From the NCBI RefSeq assembly GCF_014202645.1, contig NZ_JACHHG010000007.1, forward strand, positions 78,556 to 142,555: a DNA stretch of 64,000 nt, in the 5' to 3' direction. The translations under genes were made by a program, and so were the position numbers. The stretch comes from Deinobacterium chartae. GTDB lineage: Bacteria; Deinococcota; Deinococci; Deinococcales; Deinococcaceae. This document shows positions 28,033 through 36,642 of the stretch, one piece after another; the first letter of the stretch is position 1; each line of letters opens with the position of its first letter. The notes beneath the pieces were generated by a model. It had not been told where the DNA came from and searched no databases. It saw only the letters and a list, made by a program, of their open reading frames with translations.

Positions 28033-28358
28033 GGGGCGCCTTCCAGCAGGCGATCCATGGCCGAACGCAGCAGGCCCCACTCGTTCTTCTTGGCGGCCAG
28101 CGCGCGCTCACCCGCCGGGGTGAGCGAGTAGTACTTGCGCGGCGCACCGCCGCACGAGGAGTCGCGCCAGCGGGTCTCGACCCAGCCCTGTTTCACCAGG
28201 CGGTGCAGCGCGGGGTACAGGCTGCCCTCGCGGAAGTCAAAAGCTCCTCCGGTTCGGGCATTGACCTGATCGATCATCTCCAGTCCGTAGCGTTCGCTGC
28301 CCTCGAGGACCGACAGCAGCATCAGGTCCAGGGCCAGCGGTTTGGCGCGAGCGTCCAT
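28029..28358 (-). CDS. PadR family transcriptional regulator
   Basis: 109 residues from the ATG at 28358. The winged helix is typical: LMLLSVLEGSERYGLEMIDQ, then FREGSLYPALHRLVKQGWVE and PRKYYSLTPAGERAL. PadR proteins repress membrane-stress, detoxification or transporter operons. Two tandem palindromes (28365-28399) directly upstream look like its own operators. It is coupled by GTGA overlaps to the HAAS gene and, through it, to lepB. The longer frame to 28559 is rejected because it would include the operators. Confidence 0.92.
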   Translation of the reverse strand: MDARAKPLALDLMLLSVLEGSERYGLEMIDQVNARTGGAFDFREGSLYPALHRLVKQGWVETRWRDSSCGGAPRKYYSLTPAGERALAAKKNEWGLLRSAMDRLLEGAP

Positions 28359-28364
28359 GCGGGC

Positions 28365-28399
28365 TATCTTGTCACACAAGTATCTTGCAGCGCAAGATA
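28365..28399. promoter_or_regulatory. Tandem operator palindromes upstream of padR
   Basis: Site 1 is TATCTTGT-CAC-ACAAGTAT (28365-28383), imperfect. Site 2 is TATCTTGC-AGC-GCAAGATA (28381-28399), with perfect 8-bp arms and a 3-base spacer. The two overlap by three bases, are centred 16 bases apart, and begin 6 bases upstream of the padR start, so they probably mediate autoregulation. Confidence 0.7.
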
Positions 28400-28502
28400 G
28401 CGGAATCCGGGCCGGTCTTCCGGCCGCCGGACAGGACCCGACGCCCGCTTGGTGAGCTTGAACGCCGGAAACGTTCGGAGATGGCGCTATGCTGAGAGGC
28501 GT

Positions 28503-29372
28503 ATGGCCGCACTTGCCCCCCGCCTCAAAACTTACCTGGACCTGGTGAAGTTCGAGCACACCGTGTTCGCGCTACCCTTCGCCTACGCCGGCATGTTGCT
28601 CGCCGGTCCGGGCTGGCCGGGCTTCATGGTCTTTTTCTGGATCACCCTCGCCATGGCCAGCGCCCGCACCGCCGCCATGGCCGCCAACCGTCTGATCGAC
28701 GCCCGCATCGACGCGGCCAACCCGCGCACGGCGGGCCGCGAGATTCCCAGCGGCAAGGTCAAGCCTGCCCAGGCGGTACTGCTGACCGTGATCTCGCTGG
28801 CCGTGCTGACCCTCTCGGCCGCGCAGCTCAACCCGCTGGCCCTCAAGCTGCTGCCCATCGCGGTGGTCTTTTTGATCCTGTACCCCTACACCAAGCGCTA
28901 CACCTGGCTGTGTCACCTGTGGCTGGGCATCACCGACGGCGCTGCCGCTGCGGGCGGCTGGATCGCCGTAACCGGCCAGTGGGACTGGGGCGCGGTGATG
29001 CTGTGGCTGGTGGTGATCTTCTGGATGGTGGGCCTGGACGTGATCTACGCCACGCAGGACTACGACTTCGACCGCAGGACCGGCGTTCACAGCATTCCGG
29101 CCCGCTTCGGCATCGCGCGGTCCTTGCAGATCGCGGCCGCCGCGCACGCCCTGACCTTCGCGCTATTGATCGCAACAGCCGTGGTGGTCGGAGCCTCGTG
29201 GGCCTTTTATCTCGCCGCGCTGGTGATGGGCAGCATTTTGCTGTACGAACATCGCCTGGTGAGGCCCAACGACCTCACCCGCGTCAACATCGCCTTTTTC
29301 GACGCCAACGGCTGGCTCGCACTCACCATGCTGGTCGGCACGGTCGTCGACGTGTGGATTCGCAGCAGCTAA
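28503..29372 (+). CDS. mqnP: UbiA-type prenyltransferase, probably menaquinone pathway MqnP
   Basis: 289 residues with about nine membrane helices. Both aspartate-rich motifs are present: [15 protein letters not shown] in the first half and [16 protein letters not shown] in the second. It attaches a polyprenyl chain to an aromatic acid. Deinococci make menaquinone by the futalosine route, where MqnP prenylates 1,4-dihydroxy-6-naphthoate; that assignment rests on lineage and resemblance. The start at 28503 is favoured over a longer frame because TATGCT (28488-28493) lies 9 bases upstream and GAGAGG intervenes. Confidence 0.85.
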   Translation: MAALAPRLKTYLDLVKFEHTVFALPFAYAGMLLAGPGWPGFMVFFWITLAMASARTAAMAANRLIDARIDAANPRTAGREIPSGKVKPAQAVLLTVISLAVLTLSAAQLNPLALKLLPIAVVFLILYPYTKRYTWLCHLWLGITDGAAAAGGWIAVTGQWDWGAVMLWLVVIFWMVGLDVIYATQDYDFDRRTGVHSIPARFGIARSLQIAAAAHALTFALLIATAVVVGASWAFYLAALVMGSILLYEHRLVRPNDLTRVNIAFFDANGWLALTMLVGTVVDVWIRSS

Positions 29373-29384
29373 GCCGCGTTCTCC

Positions 29385-29424
29385 GGCGGTCCTGACCCGA
29401 GCGGGTCAGGACCGCCCTGTTTTT
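29385..29424 (+). terminator. Intrinsic terminator of mqnP
   Basis: A 14-bp perfect stem (29385-29398 with 29403-29416) with loop GAGC is followed by TTTTT at 29420-29424. It also lies downstream of the convergent gene ending at 29447. Confidence 0.9.
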
Positions 29425-29446
29425 CCCGGCGCAACCCGGGCCACGT

Positions 29447-31834
29447 TCAGGTCTCGCGGCACACGTCGCCGAAGCGGCAGCTCCGACAGTGAAAGCCGGG
29501 AACCGGGCTGTAATCGCCCGCCTCGAGGGCCGCGCGCAGGCCCGAGAGTTCCTCGCGGGCCCGCTCGAGGTCCCCGGCGGTAAAGTGCAGCGGCTCGCGC
29601 TCGCCCTGCAGGTCCCAGGCGTAAAAATCGAGCTTCAGGCCGCGGTGCTCGTCCGAGGCGCGCAGCTGCGCGGCCAGCCACATCGACTCGCGGTGGTCGC
29701 GCAGCTGCTTCACGCCGGTCCCGATCAGGTACACCTCGAGGGTCTCGAGGCGGCCGCGCCGCAGCAGGCGGTGCGCGTGCGGCCGGAACAGCATTTCGCC
29801 CAGGGGCAGCACGCCTAAGATCACCAGCCCCTCGAGGTCCGGGCGCGGCGGCAGGTCGCGGCGGACGGCGCGCAGGACCCGCTCGCGGAACCCCGGAGCC
29901 CAGGCCGGGTCGGTCTGGGCGGGCAGCTCCTGCTGGGACCATGCGGCCTGCCGGGCTTTGCGGCGTGCGGCCTCGCGGTCGCGCGCCGCGTATACCGGAC
30001 GCGTCTCGGCCGGGCGCACTCGGCCCTCGAGGTAGCCCCGCAGGCGGCAGGGCGCGTAGCGCGCCAGTTCCCAGGCCCGGCGCTCACGCAGCGCCTCGAG
30101 CCGACGGTAGCGCGGCGGGGTCTCGGGCGGCGGGGGGCGCAGCCGGGCCAGTTCGAGCGGGGAAGCGGTCGTAGCCGCACCCGGGCGCGGCTCGGCCTCG
30201 AGGGCCTCCAGCAGGCGGTGCGCTCTGCGTTCGCCGCCGCGCTCCGAGCGCGCGTAGCTGACCGCGACCTCGGGAGCGCGCCACAGCGCGTCGTAGAGCA
30301 CGCTGGAGGCGAGGCCGCGCATGCGCCGCTCGAGGCCGAGCAACGTCCGGTCCTCTTCGCTGTAAAAGAACTCCTCGCTCTCGTCGAGGGTGTAACGGCC
30401 CTCCTGAGCCCCTAACAGCCAGGTGCGCGCGAAGCGGCGGCCGCTGGCCTGCTCGGCCTCGAGGACCGCCACGCCGGGCGTGCTGCGCCGGGGAGCGGGC
30501 AGGTCCGCGAGCAGCGCGCGGGTCCAGTCGATCAGGGCCGCCGGGTTGGCCTCGGGCAGCAGCGCGTACACCTCGCGCGCCACCACCCGCAGTTCGGGGG
30601 CTTCGGGCTGCCGGTCGCAGCCCGCGCGCTCCATCAGCCGCTCCACGTAGGCCAGCCACGCCTCCAGGCTCGGGGCAGGCGACTCGGTTTCGCGCAGCAG
30701 GTCGCGCAGCGGGGCCAGCTCGACCGGCAGCGCCTCGAGGGCCGCGACCGGACTGCTGCCGCTGAGGCCGCGGCGCTCGAGGGCCTCTGCGACCAGCTCC
30801 AGTCCCGGGTACACGCTTGCCAGCGCCAGCAGGTCGCGGGGCGGATACCCGCGACCGCGCACGCCCAGCAGCAGCTCGAAGCGCCGTCCCTGCGGGGTGT
30901 CGAGCACCGAGGCGGCGTGCTCGTCGTGCAGCGGCAGACCGTACTCGCGCCCCAGCTCCAGCAGCGCGCGCGCCGCGGCCCGGTCGGGCACGATCAGCGC
31001 CAACTCGTGCGGGTCCACCCCCTGCTGCAGACAGATTTTTACCTCGGCCAGCGCGTCGCGCAATTCGCGGCTGGGGCTGCTGGCCGCGTGTAGCCGGAAA
31101 CGGGGCGCCGCCCCAGCGCGCAGCTTCTCGACTTTCTCGATGCGCAGGTCACGGCGCAGGGCCTCGAGGTCCTCGGGGGGCGTACGGGTCGTCCAGGGCG
31201 CGGGAGCCAACCCAGGCAGGCTGACCGTCAGGCTGAGGGCCGAGCCCGCCATGGCGGCCAGGGTCCGCCGCTCCATGCGGTTAAAGGCCTGGTAACCGTC
31301 GACCATCAGGTGCTGCGGCGGGTCGCTCCAGCGCGCGCCGCCCTCGAGGGCCAGAGCGGCCAGACGGCGCACATCGTCGAGATCGATCAGCCCGCGTTCG
31401 CCCAGCAGGCGGCGGTACACCCGGTCCACCTCGCGCAGGCGCTGCTGATAGCGCCCGCCCGTCACCGGGACCTCTTCGAAACCGCTGCGGCGCAGCTCGG
31501 CCAGGGTTCCAGCGTACAGCGCCGCCTCGCCCGGCGCCGCTTCGCCGTACAGTTCACGCAGCGCGGCCCCCACCATCGCGACCCGGGCGGGCACGCTGGC
31601 GATGCGGGCTACGCCGCCCAGCTCCTCGAGGACCTCGTACAGCAGCGTCTGCAGGTCGGTCACGCGCACGCCCAGCGTGGGGGTCTCGCCCAGGCGGCGC
31701 AGCAGGTCAGCGCGCTGCTGCGGCAGGGCGATGATCGTCACCCGTTCGGACGCGGCCGCGCGGCGGCGTGCCAGCTCGAGGATGCGCCGGGTTTTTCCGC
31801 TGCCAGGAGGCCCGACGATCAGGGTAGACGACAT
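29447..31834 (-). CDS. AddB-like PD-(D/E)XK superfamily protein, active sites apparently degenerate
   Basis: 795 residues. The N-terminus has a Walker A loop (GPPGSGKT, residues 8-15), and a helicase-like motif II reads LMVDGYQAF, with Gly where DExQ is expected. The C-terminal region starts with YAPCRLRGYLEG and ends HCRSCRFGDVC, matching the four cysteines that hold a 4Fe-4S cluster in AddB and Cas4 nucleases. Between them, where the D and D-x-K residues should lie, the sequence is PHAHRLLRR then LEVYLIGTG, so the nuclease triad seems lost. Such proteins help recombinational repair in the AddAB/RecBCD style. TACACT (31846-31841) ends 6 bases before the ATG; the much longer frame upstream is rejected. 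No addA is nearby. Confidence 0.72.
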   Translation of the reverse strand: MSSTLIVGPPGSGKTRRILELARRRAAASERVTIIALPQQRADLLRRLGETPTLGVRVTDLQTLLYEVLEELGGVARIASVPARVAMVGAALRELYGEAAPGEAALYAGTLAELRRSGFEEVPVTGGRYQQRLREVDRVYRRLLGERGLIDLDDVRRLAALALEGGARWSDPPQHLMVDGYQAFNRMERRTLAAMAGSALSLTVSLPGLAPAPWTTRTPPEDLEALRRDLRIEKVEKLRAGAAPRFRLHAASSPSRELRDALAEVKICLQQGVDPHELALIVPDRAAARALLELGREYGLPLHDEHAASVLDTPQGRRFELLLGVRGRGYPPRDLLALASVYPGLELVAEALERRGLSGSSPVAALEALPVELAPLRDLLRETESPAPSLEAWLAYVERLMERAGCDRQPEAPELRVVAREVYALLPEANPAALIDWTRALLADLPAPRRSTPGVAVLEAEQASGRRFARTWLLGAQEGRYTLDESEEFFYSEEDRTLLGLERRMRGLASSVLYDALWRAPEVAVSYARSERGGERRAHRLLEALEAEPRPGAATTASPLELARLRPPPPETPPRYRRLEALRERRAWELARYAPCRLRGYLEGRVRPAETRPVYAARDREAARRKARQAAWSQQELPAQTDPAWAPGFRERVLRAVRRDLPPRPDLEGLVILGVLPLGEMLFRPHAHRLLRRGRLETLEVYLIGTGVKQLRDHRESMWLAAQLRASDEHRGLKLDFYAWDLQGEREPLHFTAGDLERAREELSGLRAALEAGDYSPVPGFHCRSCRFGDVCRET

Positions 31835-31997
31835 GAGGCCAGTGTAGCGCTTCTCATGGCCCGGGCCGTGAACGCGCGGCGCAGCGCGGCGAAATCGCTG
31901 AAAATTCCGGTCCTGGCGACGCTCCGGTTCCTCTCCGGATCTCGGCTTCGCGCTCATGCGACTGGCAGGCGGGCGGGGCCTGCCGTACAATACAGGC

Positions 31998-32420
31998 GTG
32001 GTCCTCGAGAACTCCGTCGAAGAATTTGTCGAGCGTTTCCGTGAGTACGCCGCCCAGGGGCAGCTGTACCCACAGCCGGAAAACGCCGTACTGCTGGAGT
32101 TCGCTGCCGGAGGACGCGTGCTGTACCTATTCGACCGGACCGGTCCGTACACCGCCCGGCCCGGCGAGGCCCGCGTGATCGTGCACGGCGTGCTGAGCGA
32201 GCTGGCCCCCGCCGAAGACCTCCAAGAAAGCCTGTTCTCGAGCGGCGTCTCCCAGCTTGAGGGAGTGGGGCAGATCACCGAGCTGCAGCGCGGTTTCCTG
32301 ATCGTCCGCTGCCGCCTGCCGCTGGTGCTGGGCGTCTTGGAAGACCGCATGCCGGAGGTGCGCGTCGGCGACTGGATCGCCTTTAAAACCCTCGCTCCGG
32401 TTCACGGATTCGTGGTGTAA
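31998..32420 (+). CDS. Hypothetical protein
   Basis: 140 residues, cytoplasmic, mixed alpha/beta in appearance. The only striking text is AAGGRVLYLFDRTGPYTARP and the C-terminal VGDWIAFKTLAPVHGFVV. I recognise no family. The GTG start is well supported: TACAAT (31986-31991) ends exactly 6 bases upstream. It ends 2 bases before the cyclase-like gene, so the two are cotranscribed and may share a function. Confidence 0.7.
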   Translation: MVLENSVEEFVERFREYAAQGQLYPQPENAVLLEFAAGGRVLYLFDRTGPYTARPGEARVIVHGVLSELAPAEDLQESLFSSGVSQLEGVGQITELQRGFLIVRCRLPLVLGVLEDRMPEVRVGDWIAFKTLAPVHGFVV

Positions 32421-32422
32421 CG

Positions 32423-32968
32423 ATGTTCGCACGCGGGGCCGGACCCGGAGCGGTGCGCAGGGACGCAGCGGTCTTGTTCGTGGACCTGGTGGACAGCACC
32501 GCGCTGGCACATCGCCTCGAGCTCGGAGATTACGCCGAGCTGATGTCCGAGATGCTGCAGATTCTTTACCTGGGCCTCGAGGCGCACGGGGGCACGGTGT
32601 TGCAGCACCAGGGCGACGCGCTGGTGGCCCAGTACGACATAGCGCGCCTCGAGGCCTGCTTGCGCTCCGCCCAGGACTGCCACCGCCGCATCGCCAGCCT
32701 CTCGGCGGCCGAGCGCCTCGGAGAGCGATTGACCCTGCGCGTAGGCGTTGCCTGCGGGCAGATCCTGTCGCTGACCCTGGGCGGACAGCCGACCGGCTAT
32801 GGACGGCCCTTCAACCTCAGCCGCCGCCTGTGTACCATCGCCGCACCGGGAGAAACGCTGGTGTGCGCGGACACCTATCAGCTGTCGCCGGATTTGCCCG
32901 CTACCGCACGACCTCGATCCCGCCGGTCAAGGGATTTCCCACTACCCGTACGGCCTACGCGCATTTAG
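32423..32968 (+). CDS. Class III adenylate/guanylate cyclase domain protein, C-terminus frameshifted
   Basis: 181 residues as read. The metal-binding aspartates D21 (FVDLVDSTALAH) and D65 (HQGDALVAQYD) are present, and GVACGQ fits the cyclase fold. The usual substrate-selecting lysine before GD is Gln here, so activity on ATP or GTP is uncertain. From about residue 157 the frame reads arginine-rich nonsense, while the -1 frame reads FARYRTTSIPPVKGF and TRTAYAHLGF, the expected cyclase tail, ending at 33006. One missing T in the TTT at 32893-32895 explains it. It is either a sequencing error or a recent mutation. It is cotranscribed with the gene at 31998. Confidence 0.78.
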   Translation: MFARGAGPGAVRRDAAVLFVDLVDSTALAHRLELGDYAELMSEMLQILYLGLEAHGGTVLQHQGDALVAQYDIARLEACLRSAQDCHRRIASLSAAERLGERLTLRVGVACGQILSLTLGGQPTGYGRPFNLSRRLCTIAAPGETLVCADTYQLSPDLPATARPRSRRSRDFPLPVRPTRI

Positions 32969-33020
32969 GTTTTTTTAGCGCGCAGGAACGCATGAAAAGC
33001 GTTTAAGACAAGGTTCAATG

Positions 33021-33034
33021 GTTCTCATGAGAAC
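33021..33034. promoter_or_regulatory. Perfect 14-bp palindrome in the DrRRA-like gene promoter
   Basis: GTTCTCATGAGAAC is fully self-complementary and ends 6 bases before the TAGACT -10 box (33041-33046), so it covers most of the spacer and part of the -35 region. It looks like a dimer-binding operator. Confidence 0.6.
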
Positions 33035-33052
33035 GCGCATTAGACTGCGGCT

Positions 33053-33730
33053 ATGGAACGTAAACCTTTGGTCCTCGTCATCGAAGATGAAAAAGACATC
33101 GCTCGATTCATCGAACTCGAGCTAGCGGCCGAAGGTTATGCCACTGAAGTCGCGTTCGACGGTGTAACCGGACTCTCCAAATTCCGTGAAGTCAACCCCG
33201 ACCTCGTTATTCTCGACCTGATGCTGCCCGTACTGGACGGCCTCGAGGTCGCGCGAAGAATCCGCAAGACCAGCAACACCCCCATCGTCATCCTGACCGC
33301 CAAGGACTCGATCCAGGACAAGGTCGAAGGCCTCGATTCGGGCGCCGACGACTACCTGATCAAACCCTTCTCCATCGAGGAACTGCTCGCCCGCGTGCGC
33401 GCCCACCTGCGCCGCGTCAACCCGGCCGTCACCGGAGAGGTCCGCGTGGCCGACTTGGTCATGAACCTCGACGGTCGCGAGATCTTTCGTGGTGGACGCC
33501 GCGTGGAGCTGTCCGCCAAGGAATTCGAGCTGCTCGAACTGCTCGCCCGCAACCCCGGCAAGGTCTTCTCGCGCTTCGAGATCGAGGAGAAGGTCTGGCC
33601 CGAGTACACCGGCGGCAGCAACGTTGTGGACGTGTACATCGGTTACCTGCGCCGCAAGCTCGAGGAGGGCGGCGAGCGCCGCCTGATTCACACGGTGCGC
33701 GGCGTCGGCTACGTACTGCGCGAAGAATAA
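33053..33730 (+). CDS. OmpR/PhoB family response regulator, DrRRA-like
   Basis: 225 residues. The receiver domain has E11-D12, phospho-acceptor D55 (VILDLMLP), T82 and K104 (YLIKPF). The winged-helix effector follows ([40 protein letters not shown]). From memory it is very close to D. radiodurans DrRRA (DR_2418), a regulator tied to radiation and oxidative-stress resistance; I could not check this. TAGACT (33041-33046) ends 6 bases before the ATG, and a perfect palindrome lies just upstream. A kinase gene follows after 110 bases with its own -10 box. Confidence 0.93.
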   Translation: MERKPLVLVIEDEKDIARFIELELAAEGYATEVAFDGVTGLSKFREVNPDLVILDLMLPVLDGLEVARRIRKTSNTPIVILTAKDSIQDKVEGLDSGADDYLIKPFSIEELLARVRAHLRRVNPAVTGEVRVADLVMNLDGREIFRGGRRVELSAKEFELLELLARNPGKVFSRFEIEEKVWPEYTGGSNVVDVYIGYLRRKLEEGGERRLIHTVRGVGYVLREE

Positions 33731-33840
33731 ACGCCTGCTTGCACTCCAGGCAGCGGCAGGGTTCCCTGGGAGCGAACGCTCAACAAGGCTCAACCGTCCT
33801 CCACTGCCCACGCCTCATCCGCTCCGCTTAGACTGAAGGT

Positions 33841-35364
33841 GTGACCCTACGCTGGCGCCTCACGCTGATTTACACCTCGCTGCTGGCCTTTCTGCTGGCC
33901 GTGGTGATGGTCTCGGTGGTCGGCATCCTCGAGCGGAACCTGTACGCTGCGGTGCGCAACGACCTGCAACAGAACCTGTTGCAGATCACCGAGATCAACA
34001 ACAAGACCTACCTGCGACTGCTGCTGAACCTGCAGGGCCGCGACATCGTCTATCCTGACGTCTTCTACCAGCTCGACACGGTGCTGGGCATCGGCGGCAC
34101 CCTCGAGCAGGTCCGCCAGCTCAGCGGCGAAGACATCGTCAATGCCCTGGACCGGGTGGACGCCAGCGCGACCCTGGCCAATCAGCCTCCCATCCGGCTC
34201 GCGGCCGAAGACTACCGCGCGCTGATCAGCAACCCTGACAACTACATCACCGTACGGCGCAGCATCGAACTCGCCGACGGGCCGCACACCCTGATGCTGC
34301 TGCTGAGCCTGGCCGAGATTCCGCTGCCCACCGCCTCGGGCACCCTCAACACGCTGGGCATCATCTATATCGGTAAGGACCTGGGCGCCATCGATGACGC
34401 CATCCGGCGCTTGCAGGTCATCATGTGGGTGGTTTCGCTGGTCGCCATCGTGGGCATGGGAGCGGGCTCGTACATCCTGTCCGGACGCGCCCTCAAGCCG
34501 CTGCGCCAGGTGCGCGACGCCGCCGAGGAGATCTCGGAGAAGACCCTGCGCCGCCGCGTACCCGAACCGAACACCGCCGACGAGGTGGCGGCCCTTGCCA
34601 AGACCCTCAACCGCATGCTCGGACGCCTCGAGGCCTCGTTCGAGATGCAGCGCCGCTTCACCTCGGACGCCTCGCACGAACTGCGCACCCCGGTCACCGC
34701 GATCGGCGGGCACGCCGGTTACCTGCTGCGCCGCACCCAGGTGACCGAACAGCAGGCCGAGAGCTTAAACATCATCAAAAACGAGTCCGAACGGCTCTCT
34801 CAGCTGATCTCCAGCCTGCTCGAGCTGGCGCGCGCCGACAGCGGCGGCTCTCCGCTGCAGGTGCAGCCGATGCTGGCCCAACCCTTCCTCGAGGACATCT
34901 TACGCGAGATGCGCCCGCTGCTGGGCGACAGCACCCTCGAGGTGCAGGGCGAGGAGGTCGACTTCCACGCTGACCCGAGCAAGCTGCGCCAGGTCGTGAT
35001 CAACCTGGTGTCCAACGCCCTCAAGGCCGGGGCCAAACACATCACCATGCGCTCGTCGCTCGAGGAGGGCGCGGTGCACTTTCGCATCGAGGACAACGGC
35101 CCCGGCATCCCCGCCGAACACCTCGAAAAGCTGTTCGACCGTTTTTACCGCGTGGAAGAGTCGCGCTCGCGCGACGTGGGCGGCTCGGGCCTGGGACTGT
35201 CCATCGCCAAGAGCATCGTAGATGCCCACGGCGGACGCATCTGGATCGAAAGCAGCCTCGGCGTGGGCACCACCGTCCACGTGCTGCTGCCCCTCGAGGA
35301 AAAACCCGCCGAAAAGCCGGCGGGCAAGGGCCGCGCGGAGCGCCGCGAGCGGGTGGAGGGCTGA
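33841..35364 (+). CDS. Sensor histidine kinase, partner of the DrRRA-like regulator
   Basis: 507 residues. TM1 is about residues 6-29, an external sensor domain runs about 30-190, TM2 is about 192-214, and a HAMP domain follows. Phospho-acceptor H279 is in DASHELRTPV, the N-box reads VINLVSNALKAG, and the G-boxes include DNGPGIP and GGSGLGLSIAKS. It ends in a basic tail. It should phosphorylate the regulator encoded upstream. The GTG start is leaderless in style: TAGACT (33829-33834) ends 6 bases upstream, giving it a promoter separate from the regulator. Confidence 0.95.
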   Translation: MTLRWRLTLIYTSLLAFLLAVVMVSVVGILERNLYAAVRNDLQQNLLQITEINNKTYLRLLLNLQGRDIVYPDVFYQLDTVLGIGGTLEQVRQLSGEDIVNALDRVDASATLANQPPIRLAAEDYRALISNPDNYITVRRSIELADGPHTLMLLLSLAEIPLPTASGTLNTLGIIYIGKDLGAIDDAIRRLQVIMWVVSLVAIVGMGAGSYILSGRALKPLRQVRDAAEEISEKTLRRRVPEPNTADEVAALAKTLNRMLGRLEASFEMQRRFTSDASHELRTPVTAIGGHAGYLLRRTQVTEQQAESLNIIKNESERLSQLISSLLELARADSGGSPLQVQPMLAQPFLEDILREMRPLLGDSTLEVQGEEVDFHADPSKLRQVVINLVSNALKAGAKHITMRSSLEEGAVHFRIEDNGPGIPAEHLEKLFDRFYRVEESRSRDVGGSGLGLSIAKSIVDAHGGRIWIESSLGVGTTVHVLLPLEEKPAEKPAGKGRAERRERVEG

Positions 35365-35437
35365 GCGGGATTTGTTCGTTCGCAGCGGCATGGCAGGGCA
35401 CCGCGACGAATCCGGGGGCCTGCTGCACCGAAGCCGC

Positions 35438-35995
35438 TCAGTCCGCTTCCCAGACGTCCACGCGAGGCAGTCCCCGGGCAGCTCGGGCACGGTCCACCAA
35501 GGACTGCACGAAGGCCGTCTTGGCACGGGTATAGGCCAGGCCGTCGTGTGCATGAAGGAGCGCGAGTTGCGTTTTCAGTTCGCCGTAAGCCCGTACCGCC
35601 TGCGGATCCGAGAGCAGTTCGTCCCGCATCAGGCGCTCCTTGCGGGTCTCCCAGCCCGAGCGCTCCACCAGGTGCAGGTGGTAGCTCTGCCCACCCGCAA
35701 GATCTTGGCGCGTCAGGAACAGGCGCCCGCGCATGCCGGTCTCGACCATCCGGTAGCCGAGCACCTCGAGGTCGGCGGCCAGGCGCGCGGCCACCTCGAG
35801 GTCGGCCACCGCCGCCATGACGTCGATGATCGGTTTGGCACGCAGGCCTGGAACGGCGGTGCTGCCTACGTGCTCGATCTCGACGATGCGCCCCGCAGCC
35901 GCCTCGAGGATACGGTCGCGCTCACCGGCGTAAAGCCCGGGCCACGCCGGATCGTAAGTAACGACCGCAATCCCTTGCGCAGAATCCTGAGTCAT
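35438..35995 (-). CDS. GrpB/UPF0157 family protein
   Basis: 185 residues. Family marks are VVTYDPAWPGLYAGERDRIL at the start, IEHVGSTAVPGLRAKPIIDV (the nucleotidyltransferase-like core) and YHLHLVERSGWE. The family has a nucleotidyltransferase fold but no agreed function; fused forms occur with dephospho-CoA kinase. A GGAGGAGG Shine-Dalgarno precedes the ATG. The gene is convergent with the kinase gene and has no clear operon partner. Confidence 0.9.
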   Translation of the reverse strand: MTQDSAQGIAVVTYDPAWPGLYAGERDRILEAAAGRIVEIEHVGSTAVPGLRAKPIIDVMAAVADLEVAARLAADLEVLGYRMVETGMRGRLFLTRQDLAGGQSYHLHLVERSGWETRKERLMRDELLSDPQAVRAYGELKTQLALLHAHDGLAYTRAKTAFVQSLVDRARAARGLPRVDVWEAD

Positions 35996-36081
35996 CCCGG
36001 CCTCCTCCTCACCAACAACCGGCGAGCAGCCCCTGCTCGCCGAACGCTCGTCGCCCGTAGCGGATCACTGCCCGGCGGTCA

Positions 36082-36438
36082 TTACTTCTTCAGCCGCTTG
36101 AGCGCCTCTTCCGGGCTGATCTGCCCGCGCTCGAGCATCATCAGCGTCTCGTCGCGCGGATCGGGGTTCTCGGGTTCGTAGCCGATGGCGCGCAGCAGGG
36201 CGTCGAAGCGCGAGCGGACGGTCGGGTAGGACACGCCCAGGATGCGCTCGACTTCCTTGAGGTTGCCGCGCACCTTGATGTAGAGCCGCAAAAACTCGAG
36301 GTTTTCCGGCTCGAGCAGCGCGAATTCGTTGAGCGCGAAGCGGCCGGTGACGGTCACGCCGGCCTCGGGGAACTCGAGCGCGGTCACTACCGGAGTTTCG
36401 TCGACACCGGGAAAGGGAATGGGTAAGGGCTGGGTCAT
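36082..36438 (-). CDS. DUF2089 family protein (helix-turn-helix-like)
   Basis: 118 residues from the ATG at 36438, which has GGAGG 6-8 bases upstream. The core FLRLYIKVRGNLKEVERILG with VSYPTVRSRFDALL is the DUF2089 helix-turn-helix-like segment, followed by a short SHOCT-like tail (MLERGQISPEEALKRLKK). It is probably a regulator. It is the third gene after the DUF4097 and SHOCT-like genes on the same strand, separated by a hairpin-rich gap. Confidence 0.85.
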   Translation of the reverse strand: MTQPLPIPFPGVDETPVVTALEFPEAGVTVTGRFALNEFALLEPENLEFLRLYIKVRGNLKEVERILGVSYPTVRSRFDALLRAIGYEPENPDPRDETLMMLERGQISPEEALKRLKK

Positions 36439-36464
36439 GTCTGCCTCCATGCGAACGGATGAAA

Positions 36465-36634
36465 GCCGGGAGCGAAGTGCGCTCCCGGCCGGACCTCCGG
36501 AGTCACGGCGCTGCCGTGGTGCTCCGTTGCGGGGATGGCCGGGTCCGGCCATCCCCTGAACAAAACCGCTCGGTCGGCGGTGATTCGCTTCGCTCGGGTC
36601 AGAGCGGCCCTGAAAGACCCAGGGCCGCTCTGAC
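36465..36634. repeat. Cluster of four inverted repeats between SHOCT-like and DUF2089 genes
   Basis: Within 170 bases there are: a 10-bp stem at 36465-36489; CACGGC-GCT-GCCGTG near 36505-36519; a 12-bp stem with a 2-base spacer at 36531-36556 (GGGGATGGCCGG); and a 15-bp stem at 36598-36634 (GTCAGAGCGGCCCTG). The last probably terminates or attenuates the upstream transcript. The others lie in the leader of the DUF2089 gene. Confidence 0.65.
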
Positions 36635-36642
36635 CGCCGCTT

